A DNA stretch of 64,000 bases from Caulobacter sp048541825. Lineage in GTDB: Bacteria; Pseudomonadota; Alphaproteobacteria; Caulobacterales; Caulobacteraceae. Below, in pieces: positions 1-8,668 of this stretch. The stretch spans positions 1,302,001 to 1,366,000 of the forward strand of contig NZ_CP183332.1 of assembly GCF_048541825.1 (NCBI RefSeq). The letters run 5' to 3'. The translations under genes and the position numbers were made by a program. Every line of letters begins with the position of its first letter. Position 1 is the first letter of the stretch. Under the pieces are notes generated by a model. It searched no databases, was not told the DNA's origin, and was given only the letters and a program-made list of their open reading frames with translations.

Positions 1-1303
1 GGCCCAGGATGGAGCCGCCGGCGGCGAACAGGTCCTGGTATTCCTTCACCACGTCATCGACGATCCCGTACTTCACCTCGTCGCCGCAGTGCGGGCTCAT
101 GGTCAGGGAGGTGAAGGCCACCGGCAGGGCCTTGCGCATGTCCGACAGCTTCACGCCCGGATTGCGGTCCAGCATGGCCAGGACGGCGGCGGCGGCGGTC
201 AGGCCGCAATCATAACCGTAGCCCAGGTCGCCGTTCATGAAGAAGTGGCCGCTCTTCTCGAACCCGGCCAATGCGCCGACCTCGGCGCTCTTACGTTTGA
301 TGTAGCTGTGGCCGGTCTTCCAGTAGATCACCTTGCAGCCATGCTGCGCCAGGATCGGGTCGGTGGCGTAGAGCCCCGTCGACTTCACATCGACCACGAA
401 GGTCGCGCCTGGGTTCAACGGGGCAAGGTCGCGGGCCAGCATCAGGCCGATCTTGTCGGCGAAGATCTCCTCGCCCTCGTCATCGACCACGCCGCAGCGG
501 TCGCCATCGCCGTCAAATCCGAACGCCAGGTCGGCGCCATGCTCGCGCACGGCGGCCGCCATGGAGTGCAGCATCTCAACGTCTTCCGGGTTCGGATTAT
601 ATTTGGGGAAGGTGTAGTCGAGCTCGGTGTCCATGCCGACCACGTCGGAGACGCCCATGCGCTGCAGGGCGTCGACCGCGAAGGCCCCGGCCGTGCCGTT
701 GCCGCAGGCGGCGATGACCTTCAGCGGCCGGGTGATGCTGGCGCGTTTGGCGACGTCGGCGATGAAGCGTTCGGCCTCGCCCTCGACCCGGATCAGCTTG
801 CCGCCGTCGCGTTCCACGAACTTGCCGCCCAGCACGATGTCGCGCAGCCGGCCCATCTCGTCGGGACCGAAGGTGAGGGGGCGTTGCGCGCCCATTTTCA
901 CGCCGGTCCAGCCGTTCTCGTTGTGGCTGGCGGTGACCATGGCCACGCAGGGGATGTCCAGATCGAACTGGGCGAAATAGGCGGTGGGCGACAGGGCCAG
1001 GCCGATGTCGTGCACTTCGCAGCCGGCCGAGATCAGGCCCAGGATCAGGGCGTTCTTGATCGACGAGGAATAGGAGCGGAAGTCGTGGCCGACCACGATC
1101 TTCGACAGGTCCAGCTCGTGGATATAGGTGCCGAGCCCGAGGCCCAGGGCCTGAATGCCCAGCAGGTTGATGTCGGGGCCGAACAGCCAGCGTGCGTCAT
1201 ATTCCCGAAAGCCCGTGGCCTTGACCAGCGGCTCGTTCTCATAGGCGGCGGTATTGGGAACGAGGTCGGAGCGGGGCGCGGAGAACATCGGGGCTCGCAT
1301 CAT
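1..1303 (-). CDS. Phosphomannomutase/phosphoglucomutase, 3' end beyond window
   Basis: Alpha-D-phosphohexomutase family enzyme, expected to interconvert hexose 6- and 1-phosphates for sugar-nucleotide and envelope polysaccharide synthesis in the cytosol. The read part has the phosphoserine loop TASHNENGW at about residues 125-133 and the metal-binding loop GFDGDGDRCG near residue 250. About 434 codons are visible and the C-terminal sugar-phosphate domain runs off the left edge. Two adjacent ATG codons (1303 and 1300) can start it. The kdsD gene lies upstream on the same strand after an 83-bp gap, which fits a shared role in surface sugar supply. PMM versus PGM preference cannot be told from the sequence. 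Confidence 0.9.
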   Translation of the reverse strand, partial: MMRAPMFSAPRSDLVPNTAAYENEPLVKATGFREYDARWLFGPDINLLGIQALGLGLGTYIHELDLSKIVVGHDFRSYSSSIKNALILGLISAGCEVHDIGLALSPTAYFAQFDLDIPCVAMVTASHNENGWTGVKMGAQRPLTFGPDEMGRLRDIVLGGKFVERDGGKLIRVEGEAERFIADVAKRASITRPLKVIAACGNGTAGAFAVDALQRMGVSDVVGMDTELDYTFPKYNPNPEDVEMLHSMAAAVREHGADLAFGFDGDGDRCGVVDDEGEEIFADKIGLMLARDLAPLNPGATFVVDVKSTGLYATDPILAQHGCKVIYWKTGHSYIKRKSAEVGALAGFEKSGHFFMNGDLGYGYDCGLTAAAAVLAMLDRNPGVKLSDMRKALPVAFTSLTMSPHCGDEVKYGIVDDVVKEYQDLFAAGGSILG

Positions 1304-1386
1304 AGTTGAGAGGGTCGCTTTAGCGGCCCCGGACCGACGCTGCTAGCGTTCTTGAATGACATCGAGTGTCAAAACGTGACCTACGC

Positions 1387-2343
1387 CTAGATAATGCCCG
1401 CCCGCAGCAGATCGTGGACATGCAGGATGCCGACGGCGCGGCCGCTGTCGACCACGAATAGCACGGTAATACGGCGCTCGTTCATCACCTTCAGGGCTTC
1501 GGCGGCCAGGGCATTGGGGCCGATGGTCTGGGGCGCGTGGGTCATCACCTCATCGGCGCGGTGATCCAGCAGGCCGTCCATATGACGGCGCAGGTCGCCG
1601 TCGGTGATCAGACCGATCAACTGGCCAGAAGGGTCGATCACGCCGGCCGCGCCGAAACGCTTCTCGCTCATCACCAGCAGGGCGGCTGGCATGGGGGCGT
1701 CGGCGGCGACCAGCGGCAGTTCCTGATCGCCATGCATCAGGTCGCCGACCGTGCGCAGCATCGAGCCCAGCTTGCCGCCGGGATGGAAGACCCGGAAATC
1801 GCTGGCGGTGAATCCCCGTCGCTCCAGCAGGGCCACGGCCAAGGCGTCGCCCAGGGCCATCTGCAGGGTCGTCGAGGTCGTAGGGGCATTGACCTCCGCT
1901 GTCGCTTCCGGAGCGTCGGGCAGCAGCAGCAGAATGTCGGCGGCGCGACCCAGTTGGCTGTCGGCCACGGCGGTGATGGCGATCAGCGGGATCGAGAAGC
2001 GCTTGGCGTAGGCCAGGGTGTCTGACAGCTCCCGCGCCTCGCCGGACTTCGACAGGGCCAGGACCACGTCATCCTGGCCGATCATGCCAAGATCGCCATG
2101 GCTGGCCTCGGCGGCGTGGACGAACATGGCCGGCGCGCCGGTCGAGGCCATGGTCGCGGCGATCTTGCGGGCGACGTGGCCGGACTTGCCGATACCGGTG
2201 CACACGACACGGCCCTTGGCAGCGAAAAGGGTTTCGACGGCCCTGCCGAACGTATCCGACAGCGTGTCCGAGAGGGTTTTCAGCGCCTCGGCTTCACCCA
2301 GTATGACTCTCTGGCCGACCAGAACGGCGTCGAAGGCGCTCAC
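1387..2343 (-). CDS. kdsD: Arabinose-5-phosphate isomerase (KpsF/GutQ family)
   Basis: Predicted to convert ribulose 5-phosphate to arabinose 5-phosphate, the first step of KDO synthesis for lipopolysaccharide. The protein has 318 residues, the family's usual size. A SIS sugar-isomerase domain covers roughly residues 35-170 (motifs GIGKSGHVARK and HAAEASHGDLG). Two CBS domains follow, to the C-terminus. The start is GTG at 2343 and overlaps the stop codon of the upstream small gene by 4 bp (GTGA), so the two are probably translationally coupled. Confidence in the family is high; the substrate is inferred from family membership and the nearby envelope genes. Confidence 0.92.
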   Translation of the reverse strand: MSAFDAVLVGQRVILGEAEALKTLSDTLSDTFGRAVETLFAAKGRVVCTGIGKSGHVARKIAATMASTGAPAMFVHAAEASHGDLGMIGQDDVVLALSKSGEARELSDTLAYAKRFSIPLIAITAVADSQLGRAADILLLLPDAPEATAEVNAPTTSTTLQMALGDALAVALLERRGFTASDFRVFHPGGKLGSMLRTVGDLMHGDQELPLVAADAPMPAALLVMSEKRFGAAGVIDPSGQLIGLITDGDLRRHMDGLLDHRADEVMTHAPQTIGPNALAAEALKVMNERRITVLFVVDSGRAVGILHVHDLLRAGII

Positions 2344-2573
2344 TGCACGGCTCCGCCGGCGGCCTTGACGGCCTTGACAGCTTCTTCCGCGCGGCGGCGG
2401 GCGCTATCCTTCTCGCGCTCGATCTTGGCCCGCATTTCCGGCGTCTGCTGGATCGGGACCGAGCCGAACGGATCGGGCGAGCGCGCGCCGTAGCCTTGCG
2501 GCCAGACCAGGGCGAGGGCGATCATCGTCAAGGCGATCAGCGCCATCAGGGGCATGAAAATGCGATCAGACAT
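2340..2573 (-). CDS. Small single-pass membrane protein, unknown function
   Basis: A 77-residue protein starting at ATG 2573. Residues about 6-24 (MPLMALIALTMIALALVWP) form one hydrophobic segment. The rest is charged and probably helical, with an Arg/Lys/Glu/Ala-rich stretch at the C-terminus. I do not recognise a family. Its stop overlaps the GTG start of kdsD by 4 bp, so it is the first gene of a two-gene unit. It might be a small envelope protein working beside the KDO pathway, but that rests only on position. Confidence 0.7.
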   Translation of the reverse strand: MSDRIFMPLMALIALTMIALALVWPQGYGARSPDPFGSVPIQQTPEMRAKIEREKDSARRRAEEAVKAVKAAGGAVQ

Positions 2574-2672
2574 GCGCCTGCCTATAGCATGTGTCGCGCG
2601 GACGGGGAGGGGGCGCTTGACGGAGCGCGCCTCTGGGCCTAGCCCGCCCGTGACATCTCGCAAGGAGGCCCG

Positions 2673-3386
2673 ATGCCCACCCTCGTCCTGCTCCGCCACG
2701 GTCAAAGCCAGTGGAATCTCGAGAACCGTTTCACCGGCTGGGTGGACGTCGATCTGACCGCCGAGGGTGAAGCCCAGGCGCACAAGGGCGGCGAGCTGAT
2801 CAAGGCCGCGGGCATTGATCTCGACGAGGCCTATACCTCGGTCCAGACGCGCGCCATTCGCACCTGCAATCTTGCGCTGGACGCCGCCGGCCAGAGCTTC
2901 GTGCCGGTCACCAAGGACTGGCGCCTGAATGAGCGCCACTATGGTGGCCTGACGGGTCTCAACAAGGCCCAGACCGCCGAGAAGCATGGCGAGGCGCAGG
3001 TGACGATCTGGCGCCGATCCTACGATATCCCGCCGCCGGAACTGGAGCCGGGCGGCGAATACGACTTCAGCAAGGACCGCCGCTACGCGGGTAAGGACCT
3101 GCCTTCGACCGAGAGCCTGGCCACGACCCTGGTCCGGGTATTGCCCTATTGGGAAGCCGAGATCGCGCCGAAGCTGACGTCTGGCGAGACGATCCTGGTG
3201 GCCGCCCACGGCAATTCCCTGCGGGCCATCGTCAAGCACCTGTTCCAGGTGCCGGACGCTGACATCGTTCATGTCGAAATTCCCACCGGCAATCCGCTGG
3301 TGATCGAGCTGGACAGCGCCCTCAAGCCGATTTCGGTCCGCTACCTCGACGAGAGCCGCGCTCAAGAGCTGCCCGTAATCGCCTGA
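2673..3386 (+). CDS. gpmA: 2,3-bisphosphoglycerate-dependent phosphoglycerate mutase
   Basis: Interconverts 3- and 2-phosphoglycerate in glycolysis and gluconeogenesis. The 237-residue protein carries the histidine-phosphatase signature LLRHGQSQWN, with the phospho-accepting histidine at residue 9. RLNERHYGGLTGLNK holds substrate-binding residues and AAHGNSLRA holds the second active-site histidine. A strong AAGGAGG ribosome site sits just upstream of ATG 2673. It is divergent from the small membrane gene and kdsD, with a 99-bp gap that must hold both promoters. The length and the glutamate-containing NERHYG block match the cofactor-dependent GpmA class rather than a generic phosphatase. Confidence 0.95.
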   Translation: MPTLVLLRHGQSQWNLENRFTGWVDVDLTAEGEAQAHKGGELIKAAGIDLDEAYTSVQTRAIRTCNLALDAAGQSFVPVTKDWRLNERHYGGLTGLNKAQTAEKHGEAQVTIWRRSYDIPPPELEPGGEYDFSKDRRYAGKDLPSTESLATTLVRVLPYWEAEIAPKLTSGETILVAAHGNSLRAIVKHLFQVPDADIVHVEIPTGNPLVIELDSALKPISVRYLDESRAQELPVIA

Positions 3387-3418
3387 CATAACCGGAAACG
3401 CTTGGAAACTCAGCGTTA

Positions 3419-3434
3419 ATGCCCGGGCGGGCAT
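3419..3434. promoter_or_regulatory. GC-rich 16-bp dyad between gpmA and pentapeptide gene
   Basis: ATGCCCG-GG-CGGGCAT is a perfect 7-bp dyad with a 2-base centre. It lies 33 bp after the gpmA stop and 39 bp before the next start. It could be an operator or part of a transcript end. There is no T-run after it, so a Rho-independent terminator is not supported. Confidence 0.3.
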
Positions 3435-3472
3435 GGTCTCGGTCCATCCAGTCGGGATAGATCGTAAGCACC

Positions 3473-4732
3473 ATGACCGCCCCAGTGGCGACAGGCCAAG
3501 AGTACCGGCGCCTGACGCAATATGACGTGGACGTTATCTGCGCCAAGCACGACCGCCTGTGGGCGGCTCGGCTCGGGGGCGCGCGCGCGGTCTTCGCCTT
3601 CTGCGACCTGTCGGGTCTGTCGGTCACCGGCCGCAATCTTTGCGACGCCGATTTCACGGGGGCCTTGCTGGTCGGTTGCGACTTGCGCAAGGCTAAGCTC
3701 GACAACGCCAACATGTATGGCGCCGACCTGCAGGGCGCTGATCTGACCGACGCCTCCATGCGCCGCGTTGACCTGCGAGGCTCCAGCCTGCGCGGCGCCA
3801 ACTTGACCGGCGCCGACCTGTTCGAGGCCGACCTCCGTGAAGGCTCGATCGCCTCCGCCGACCGCAAGGAAGGCTACAAGATCATCGAGCCGGCGCATCG
3901 GGAGGCCTATGCCTCCGGCGCCATCCTTGCCGGTGCGAACCTCGAGCGCTCGCGCCTGTCGGGCATCGTGGCGACCAAGGCCGACTTCAGCGATGCGATT
4001 CTGAAAGACGCGAAACTGGTCCGCGCCAACCTCAAACAGGCCAACTTCAACGGGGCCAACCTGGCTGGAGCCGATCTGTCAGGCGCCAACCTGTCTGGCG
4101 CGGACATGCGAAACACCGTGCTGGTGGGCGCCAAGACCCAGCAGTGGAACGTCAATGACACCAATATGGACGGCGCCCTGACCGACAAGCCATCGGGGAC
4201 CAGTGTCTCCGACATGCCCTACGAACAGATGATCGCTGACCACGCGCGCTGGTGCGAGACCGGTGGCGCCGAGGGTAAGCCTTCGGCCTTCGACAAAGCC
4301 GATCTGCGCAATCTGAAATCGGTCCGCGGCTTCAATCTGACGGCCCTGTCGGCCAAGGGCGCGGTGTTCTACGGCCTCGACATGGAGGGCGTGCAGCTTC
4401 AGGGCGCGCAACTGGAAGGCGCGGACCTTCGGGCCTGCAATCTTCGTCACGCCGACCTGCGCGGCGCGCGGCTTCGCGGCGCCAAGCTTTCGGGTTCGGA
4501 TCTTCGCGACTCCCAGCTTGGCCCGCTACTGATCGGGCGTGACCGGTTGCTTCCGTCGGACCTGACCGGCGTGCTGCTGACCAATGCCGACCTGGCCCGG
4601 GCCGACCTGCGGCAGGCCTGTCTCAGCGGCGCGGACCTGTCGCGCGCCAATTTCACCAACGCCCTCCTCAAGGAAGTCGACATTACCGGAGCCATTCGCC
4701 TGGGGGCCAGAGGCCTGGAAGGCGTCATCTGA
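3473..4732 (+). CDS. Pentapeptide-repeat protein A
   Basis: A 419-residue protein dominated by A(D/N)LXX pentapeptide repeats, which fold into a right-handed quadrilateral beta-helix. A non-repeat N-terminus (about residues 1-40) leads into repeats. A linker around residues 240-275 contains WCETGGAEG, then a second repeat block runs to the C-terminus. No signal peptide or membrane segment is seen, so it is probably cytoplasmic. It is a tandem paralogue of the next gene, with the same two-block layout and the same linker motif. Some pentapeptide proteins mimic DNA and protect gyrase, but nothing here ties this one to gyrase; its function is unknown. Confidence 0.85.
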   Translation: MTAPVATGQEYRRLTQYDVDVICAKHDRLWAARLGGARAVFAFCDLSGLSVTGRNLCDADFTGALLVGCDLRKAKLDNANMYGADLQGADLTDASMRRVDLRGSSLRGANLTGADLFEADLREGSIASADRKEGYKIIEPAHREAYASGAILAGANLERSRLSGIVATKADFSDAILKDAKLVRANLKQANFNGANLAGADLSGANLSGADMRNTVLVGAKTQQWNVNDTNMDGALTDKPSGTSVSDMPYEQMIADHARWCETGGAEGKPSAFDKADLRNLKSVRGFNLTALSAKGAVFYGLDMEGVQLQGAQLEGADLRACNLRHADLRGARLRGAKLSGSDLRDSQLGPLLIGRDRLLPSDLTGVLLTNADLARADLRQACLSGADLSRANFTNALLKEVDITGAIRLGARGLEGVI

Positions 4733-4831
4733 TCTACCGCGACATTTCCGCGCAGTCTTAACCGTTCGCTCGTCGATCGTCGGTATTGTCCCTCTGCGTG
4801 AGCAGAGACTTTTCCGGGGAGATAGCAGGGC

Positions 4832-6097
4832 ATGACCGCCGCGGAGAGTATGGCTGGCAGACGACGCCTTAGTCAGGCCGAGCTCGACATGATCGTGACG
4901 GCTCACGAGAAATTCGCAACGGGCAAGCAGGGCGGCAAGCGGGCTTCCCTGAAATTCATGAACCTGTCCGGCCTGGACATGTCGTTCCGCAATCTCGTCG
5001 ACGCTGATTTTACCGGTTCGGTCCTCGACGGCTGCCGCATGGTCCGCACCAAGCTGGACCGCGCCAGCCTTTTTGGCTGCGATCTGCGCAAGGCTGATCT
5101 TCGCCAGGCGACTCTGGTTCGCGCCGATCTGCGCGGCGTCTGCCTGCGCGGCGCCAACCTGGCCCAGGCCGACCTGACCCAGGCCGACTTCCGCGAAGGC
5201 CAGATCGCTATTCCCCATCCCCGCAGGGGCCTCGACACGCTGCGTCACGAGACCCGCCTGGGCGAGGTCGATGAGGTTAACTTCTCTGGCGCCACCCTGG
5301 ACGGTTCGCAGTTCGAGGGCGTCTCGGCCTTCAAGGCCGATTTCAGCGACTGTTCGCTGCGCGGCGCAAAATTGTCTGGCGCCAATCTCAAGGAAGCCAA
5401 TCTTTCAGGCGCCATTCTGGATGGCGCTGACATCAAGGGCGCCAACCTCGAAGGCGCGAACCTGCAAGGCTCGGTCATGGCCGGGGTCGACACCTCGACC
5501 GCCCGCACCTTGGGCTCGAACATGACTGGCGCTCTGGTCACTGTGACGGCCCAGGCCCTGGCCAAGGCCCAGGAACTCTATCAACGCGCCCTCGACAACC
5601 AGCGCTGGTGTCAGACCGGTGGCAAGGAAGGCCAATGCGCGCGGCTGGACGGCGAAGACCTGCGTCCGCTGGGCGATCGCCTCAAGGGCCTGCGCCTGAC
5701 CGCGATGAGCGCCAGGGGGGCCTGTATGGTGGGCCTGGATCTGTCGGGCGCCCAGCTGCAGGGCGCCAACCTCCAGAATGCCGACCTTCGCTCGGCCAAC
5801 CTGCGCGGCGCCGACCTGCGCGGCGCCAAGCTGACCGGCGCCAATCTGACCAAGGCTGATCTGCGGCAGGCGTTTCTGACCCCGCTGCCGCTGGGCCCCG
5901 AGCGCCGCACGCTGACCAACCTGGCCTCGGCTCGGCTACGTTATGTGATGGCCCAGACGGCCGATCTGTCCGAGGCGGTGTTTGACGGCGCCGATCTGCG
6001 CGGCGCCGACTTCACCGGCGCCCGCGCCGTCAAGGCCAGCTTCCGCGACTGCGACCTGAGCCAGGTGCAGGGCCTGGACCTCTCGATCCCGGGTTAG
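4832..6097 (+). CDS. Pentapeptide-repeat protein B, paralogue of the preceding gene
   Basis: A 421-residue protein of the same layout as its upstream neighbour: a charged N-terminus, a first A(D/N)LXX repeat block, a linker with WCQTGGKEG, and a second block ending near GLDLSIPG. The repeat register and linker are conserved between the pair, which marks a local duplication. The 99-bp gap between them is long enough for a separate promoter. No transmembrane or export signal is visible. Role unknown; a scaffold or target-mimic function is only a guess from the fold. Confidence 0.85.
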   Translation: MTAAESMAGRRRLSQAELDMIVTAHEKFATGKQGGKRASLKFMNLSGLDMSFRNLVDADFTGSVLDGCRMVRTKLDRASLFGCDLRKADLRQATLVRADLRGVCLRGANLAQADLTQADFREGQIAIPHPRRGLDTLRHETRLGEVDEVNFSGATLDGSQFEGVSAFKADFSDCSLRGAKLSGANLKEANLSGAILDGADIKGANLEGANLQGSVMAGVDTSTARTLGSNMTGALVTVTAQALAKAQELYQRALDNQRWCQTGGKEGQCARLDGEDLRPLGDRLKGLRLTAMSARGACMVGLDLSGAQLQGANLQNADLRSANLRGADLRGAKLTGANLTKADLRQAFLTPLPLGPERRTLTNLASARLRYVMAQTADLSEAVFDGADLRGADFTGARAVKASFRDCDLSQVQGLDLSIPG

Positions 6098-6108
6098 GCC
6101 TCGACCTG

Positions 6109-6135
6109 AAAAAGGCGGCGCATCGCTGCGCCGCC
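6109..6135 (-). terminator. Rho-independent terminator of hsp20
   Basis: On the minus strand a perfect 9-bp stem GGCGGCGCA/TGCGCCGCC with a 4-base loop is followed at once by TTTTT. It lies 47 bp beyond the hsp20 stop and 12 bp past the convergent pentapeptide gene stop. Confidence 0.8.
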
Positions 6136-6181
6136 CAAGTCGAGGGGAGGGATCTCAGAAGATGATGGTCAAGGCTGCCAG

Positions 6182-6652
6182 TTAGGCGGCCTTTTCGCTT
6201 TTAATCGTCTTGCCTTCGATCAGCGGCGCGACGTCCGACTTGATCTCGATGGTGCGGGGCTTGAGGGCCTCAGGCAATTCGCGCTTCAAGGCGATCGACA
6301 GCAGACCGTCGGCCAGGGCCGCGTCATGCACGATCACATAGTCGGCCAGCTGGAAACGGCGCTCGAAATTGCGCTCGGCCAGGCCGCGATGCAGGTAGCG
6401 CTTGACGTCATCATTGGCAGTTTTTCGCCCGGTGACAGTGAGAAGGTTCTCCTTCACCTCGATCGACAGTTCGTCCGACTTGAAGCCGGCGACGGCGATC
6501 TCGATGCGATACGCATTCTCGTCGGTGCGCTCGATATTATAGGGGGGATAGCCCGAGGCGGCTTCGTTCGACGCAGCGGCGTCGAGCAGCGAGGCCAGTC
6601 GGTCGAAGCCGACGACAGAGCGATACAGGGGGGAAAGGTCGATAGTGCGCAT
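6182..6652 (-). CDS. Small heat-shock protein, Hsp20/alpha-crystallin family
   Basis: ATP-independent holdase that binds unfolding proteins during heat stress. The 156-residue protein begins MRTIDLSPLYRS, the typical IbpA-type N-terminus, so ATG 6652 is preferred over the in-frame ATG eight codons upstream; it also has AAGGA seven bases before it. The alpha-crystallin domain covers about residues 40-130, with a conserved NGLLSI-like strand read here as DGLLSIALKR. Upstream lie a sigma-32-type promoter and a ROSE-like leader hairpin, and downstream a clear terminator, so this looks like a single-gene heat-shock unit. Confidence 0.95.
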   Translation of the reverse strand: MRTIDLSPLYRSVVGFDRLASLLDAAASNEAASGYPPYNIERTDENAYRIEIAVAGFKSDELSIEVKENLLTVTGRKTANDDVKRYLHRGLAERNFERRFQLADYVIVHDAALADGLLSIALKRELPEALKPRTIEIKSDVAPLIEGKTIKSEKAA

Positions 6653-6762
6653 GGTCTCATCCTTCTCATCAAGCAAGGTTGCAGTGTCTGCTCGTCCCGT
6701 TGGCGACCCGAAACCGGCGTCGCCTGTGGTCCGGAAGGCCCGGTTGTCCAGCGCCTTCGATT
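6653..6762 (-). ncRNA. ROSE-like RNA thermometer in the hsp20 leader
   Basis: The predicted transcript has an untranslated leader of about 110 nt. Next to the start codon, UUGCUU (minus strand, 6676-6671) can pair with the ribosome site AAGGA (6664-6660). The pairing leaves one G bulged and a 6-base loop. This is the anti-Shine-Dalgarno layout of ROSE elements, which melt on heating and are known upstream of alphaproteobacterial hsp20 genes. The upstream helices of the element were not resolved by eye. Confidence 0.65.
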
Positions 6763-6768
6763 AGACAG

Positions 6769-6794
6769 GTGGGGAGCAGGTTTTCGACTTCAAG
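6769..6794 (-). promoter_or_regulatory. Sigma-32-type heat-shock promoter for hsp20
   Basis: Minus strand: CTTGAA (6794-6789), a 14-base spacer, then CCCCAC (6774-6769). This closely follows the sigma-32 pattern CTTGAA-N13/14-CCCCAT. Transcription would start near 6762, giving the long leader that holds the ROSE-like hairpin. Confidence 0.75.
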
Positions 6795-6882
6795 AGGTTG
6801 AATTGAACCTCGGTCGGTAAGGGCTTGATCCGCGCCCGACCCCGGCTAAGGTCGCCGCTCCTGATGCGGAAGAGACCCGAAC

Positions 6883-7725
6883 ATGACCCACCGTCGCCAT
6901 GTCCTGATGCTGGCCGCCACGCTTTGCCTGGCCGCCGCTCCCGCAGCCTTCGCCGCAGACGCGGCGCTCAAGGCCGCTATCGCCGCCCCGCACCGTTCCG
7001 CCGCTGATGTGGCGCGCGACGGGGCCCGCCATCCCTATGAGAGCCTGTCGTTCTGGGGCGTGAAGCCCAAGCTGACCGTGATCGAGGTCTCTCCAGGCAA
7101 CGGCTATTGGACCGAGATCCTGGCCCCCTATGCCAAGGCTACGGGCGGAAACTACACCGCGGGTGTCGCCGACCTGGCCAATCCCAAGCTCTCGGACGGC
7201 GCCCGCAAGGGACGAGAGGCCTTTGAGGCGCGCTTTGCCGATGAAGCCCGCTATGGCAAGGTGGGCTATGCCAATTTTGGCTCCGTATCGGCGCCTCTGG
7301 GCGCGGCCGGCTCGGCCGATCTCGTCCTGACAGCGCGCAATGTTCATAACTGGACCGTGCAGCCTGGCGTCGCCGATAAGGTGTTCGCCGACTTCTTCGC
7401 TGTGCTGAAGCCAGGCGGGATCCTCGCGGTTGAAGAGCACCGGGCCGATCCGAAGCCAGAGAACAGCGCGGGCGCTGATGGCTATCTTTCGACGGACACC
7501 GTCCTCGCCCTGGCCGAGAAGGCAGGCTTCATGCTGGCCGAGAAGTCCGAGATCAACGCCAATCCCAAGGACACCAAGGACCACCCCTTCGGCGTCTGGA
7601 CCCTGCCGCCGGTCAAGCGCACTGCGCCCGCCGGAAAGCCCGCTGATCCCACCTTCGACCGCGCCAAGTACGACGCGATCGGCGAGAGCGACCGGATGAC
7701 CCTGCGCTTCCGCAAGCCTTCGTGA
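6883..7725 (+). CDS. Exported methyltransferase-like protein (COG4798 type), copy 1
   Basis: A 280-residue protein with a cleavable Sec-type signal peptide (about residues 1-25, ending AAFAAD). The body resembles class I SAM-dependent methyltransferases: a strand-loop VIEVSPGNGYW near residue 66 stands where motif I is expected, and LKPGGILAVEEH near residue 175 resembles the later core strand. The next gene is a paralogue with nearly identical C-terminal blocks (INANPKDTKDHPFGVWTLPP). SAM is not known in the periplasm, so the exported protein may not be an active methyltransferase. Substrate and role are unknown. Confidence 0.75.
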   Translation: MTHRRHVLMLAATLCLAAAPAAFAADAALKAAIAAPHRSAADVARDGARHPYESLSFWGVKPKLTVIEVSPGNGYWTEILAPYAKATGGNYTAGVADLANPKLSDGARKGREAFEARFADEARYGKVGYANFGSVSAPLGAAGSADLVLTARNVHNWTVQPGVADKVFADFFAVLKPGGILAVEEHRADPKPENSAGADGYLSTDTVLALAEKAGFMLAEKSEINANPKDTKDHPFGVWTLPPVKRTAPAGKPADPTFDRAKYDAIGESDRMTLRFRKPS

Positions 7726-7783
7726 TTCGGCGCCTTTCGGCCTGGATCGCGAAATAGTCTGGCGGCGTTCGTAAGGGGGACTG

Positions 7784-8668
7784 ATGCTTCCGGATTTTTT
7801 CTGGTCCAGGCGAGGCCTGATCGTCGGCGGGGTGGCGACTGGCCTTGTCGGCTGCGGACGCAAGACGGCTGAAGATGCGCCCAAGGCTCCCGCCAAGGCC
7901 GCAAGCGAGACCATAGAGACTGCGGTCGGCGGCGATTGGCGCTCGTCGGCCGACCGCGCTCGCGACATGTGGCGCCACCCTGTCGAAAGCCTGAAGTTCT
8001 GGGAGCTGAAGCCGGGACAGACGGTCGTCGAATTCTGGCCGGGGGCAGGGTGGTACACCGAAATCCTGGCCCCGTTCCTGGCGTCGACCAAGGGCAAGCT
8101 CTACGCCCCGACCCTGCAGGCCGACGCCAGCGACCCTGCCGCCGCCGAGGTGGTCGAGGCCTATCGGCGCAAGCTCTCGGAGAAGTCCAGGCTCTATGGC
8201 GCCGTGGAGGTTACGGCCTTTGGCCCAACCAGCGGACCGGTCGCTCCGGCCGGCTCTGCCGATCTGGTGCTGTTCCTCCGCAATATCCACAACTGGATGG
8301 CGGCGGGTATCGCCGAGAAGGCGTTCAGGGATGCCCTGGCGGCGCTCAAGCCCGGCGGGATCCTCGGCGTCGAGGAACACCGCGGCGAAGCCGGCCGTAT
8401 CCAGGACGTTCTGGCGGCCGATGGTTATGTGCAGGAGGCCTATGTCGTTCAGATGGCTCAGGAAGCCGGTTTCATCCCGGCGGGCTCCAGTGAAATCAAC
8501 GCCAACCCCAAGGACACCAAGGATCACCCCTTCGGCGTCTGGACACTGCCCCCGACCCGCCTTTCGTCCCCGCGCGGCGAGCCGGCAGAGCCGGGCTTCG
8601 GCCATGCCAAGTACGATGCGATCGGCGAGAGCGACCGCATGACCCTCAAGTTCGTGAAGCCCAAATGA
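7784..8668 (+). CDS. Exported methyltransferase-like lipoprotein (COG4798 type), copy 2
   Basis: A 294-residue paralogue of the preceding gene. Its N-terminus has a twin-arginine pair (SRRGLIVGG) followed by a lipobox-like LVGC with cysteine near residue 24, suggesting Tat export and lipid anchoring. The methyltransferase-like core shows VVEFWPGAGWYTEIL and LKPGGILGVEEH. About 60 bases encoding the C-terminal NPKDTKDHPFGVW block are almost identical at DNA level in both copies, which hints at recent duplication or gene conversion. It overlaps the next gene by 4 bp (ATGA), so it is co-translated with it. Confidence 0.75.
   Translation: MLPDFFWSRRGLIVGGVATGLVGCGRKTAEDAPKAPAKAASETIETAVGGDWRSSADRARDMWRHPVESLKFWELKPGQTVVEFWPGAGWYTEILAPFLASTKGKLYAPTLQADASDPAAAEVVEAYRRKLSEKSRLYGAVEVTAFGPTSGPVAPAGSADLVLFLRNIHNWMAAGIAEKAFRDALAALKPGGILGVEEHRGEAGRIQDVLAADGYVQEAYVVQMAQEAGFIPAGSSEINANPKDTKDHPFGVWTLPPTRLSSPRGEPAEPGFGHAKYDAIGESDRMTLKFVKPK

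Noticed and set aside
89..1309. Long plus-strand frame opposite phosphomannomutase
   Set aside because: It mirrors codon positions of the minus-strand gene, whose catalytic loops are clear.
3386..3420. EcfG promoter before the pentapeptide genes
   Set aside because: GGAAA and CGTT are present but the -35 lacks the final C in place and the spacer is 15.
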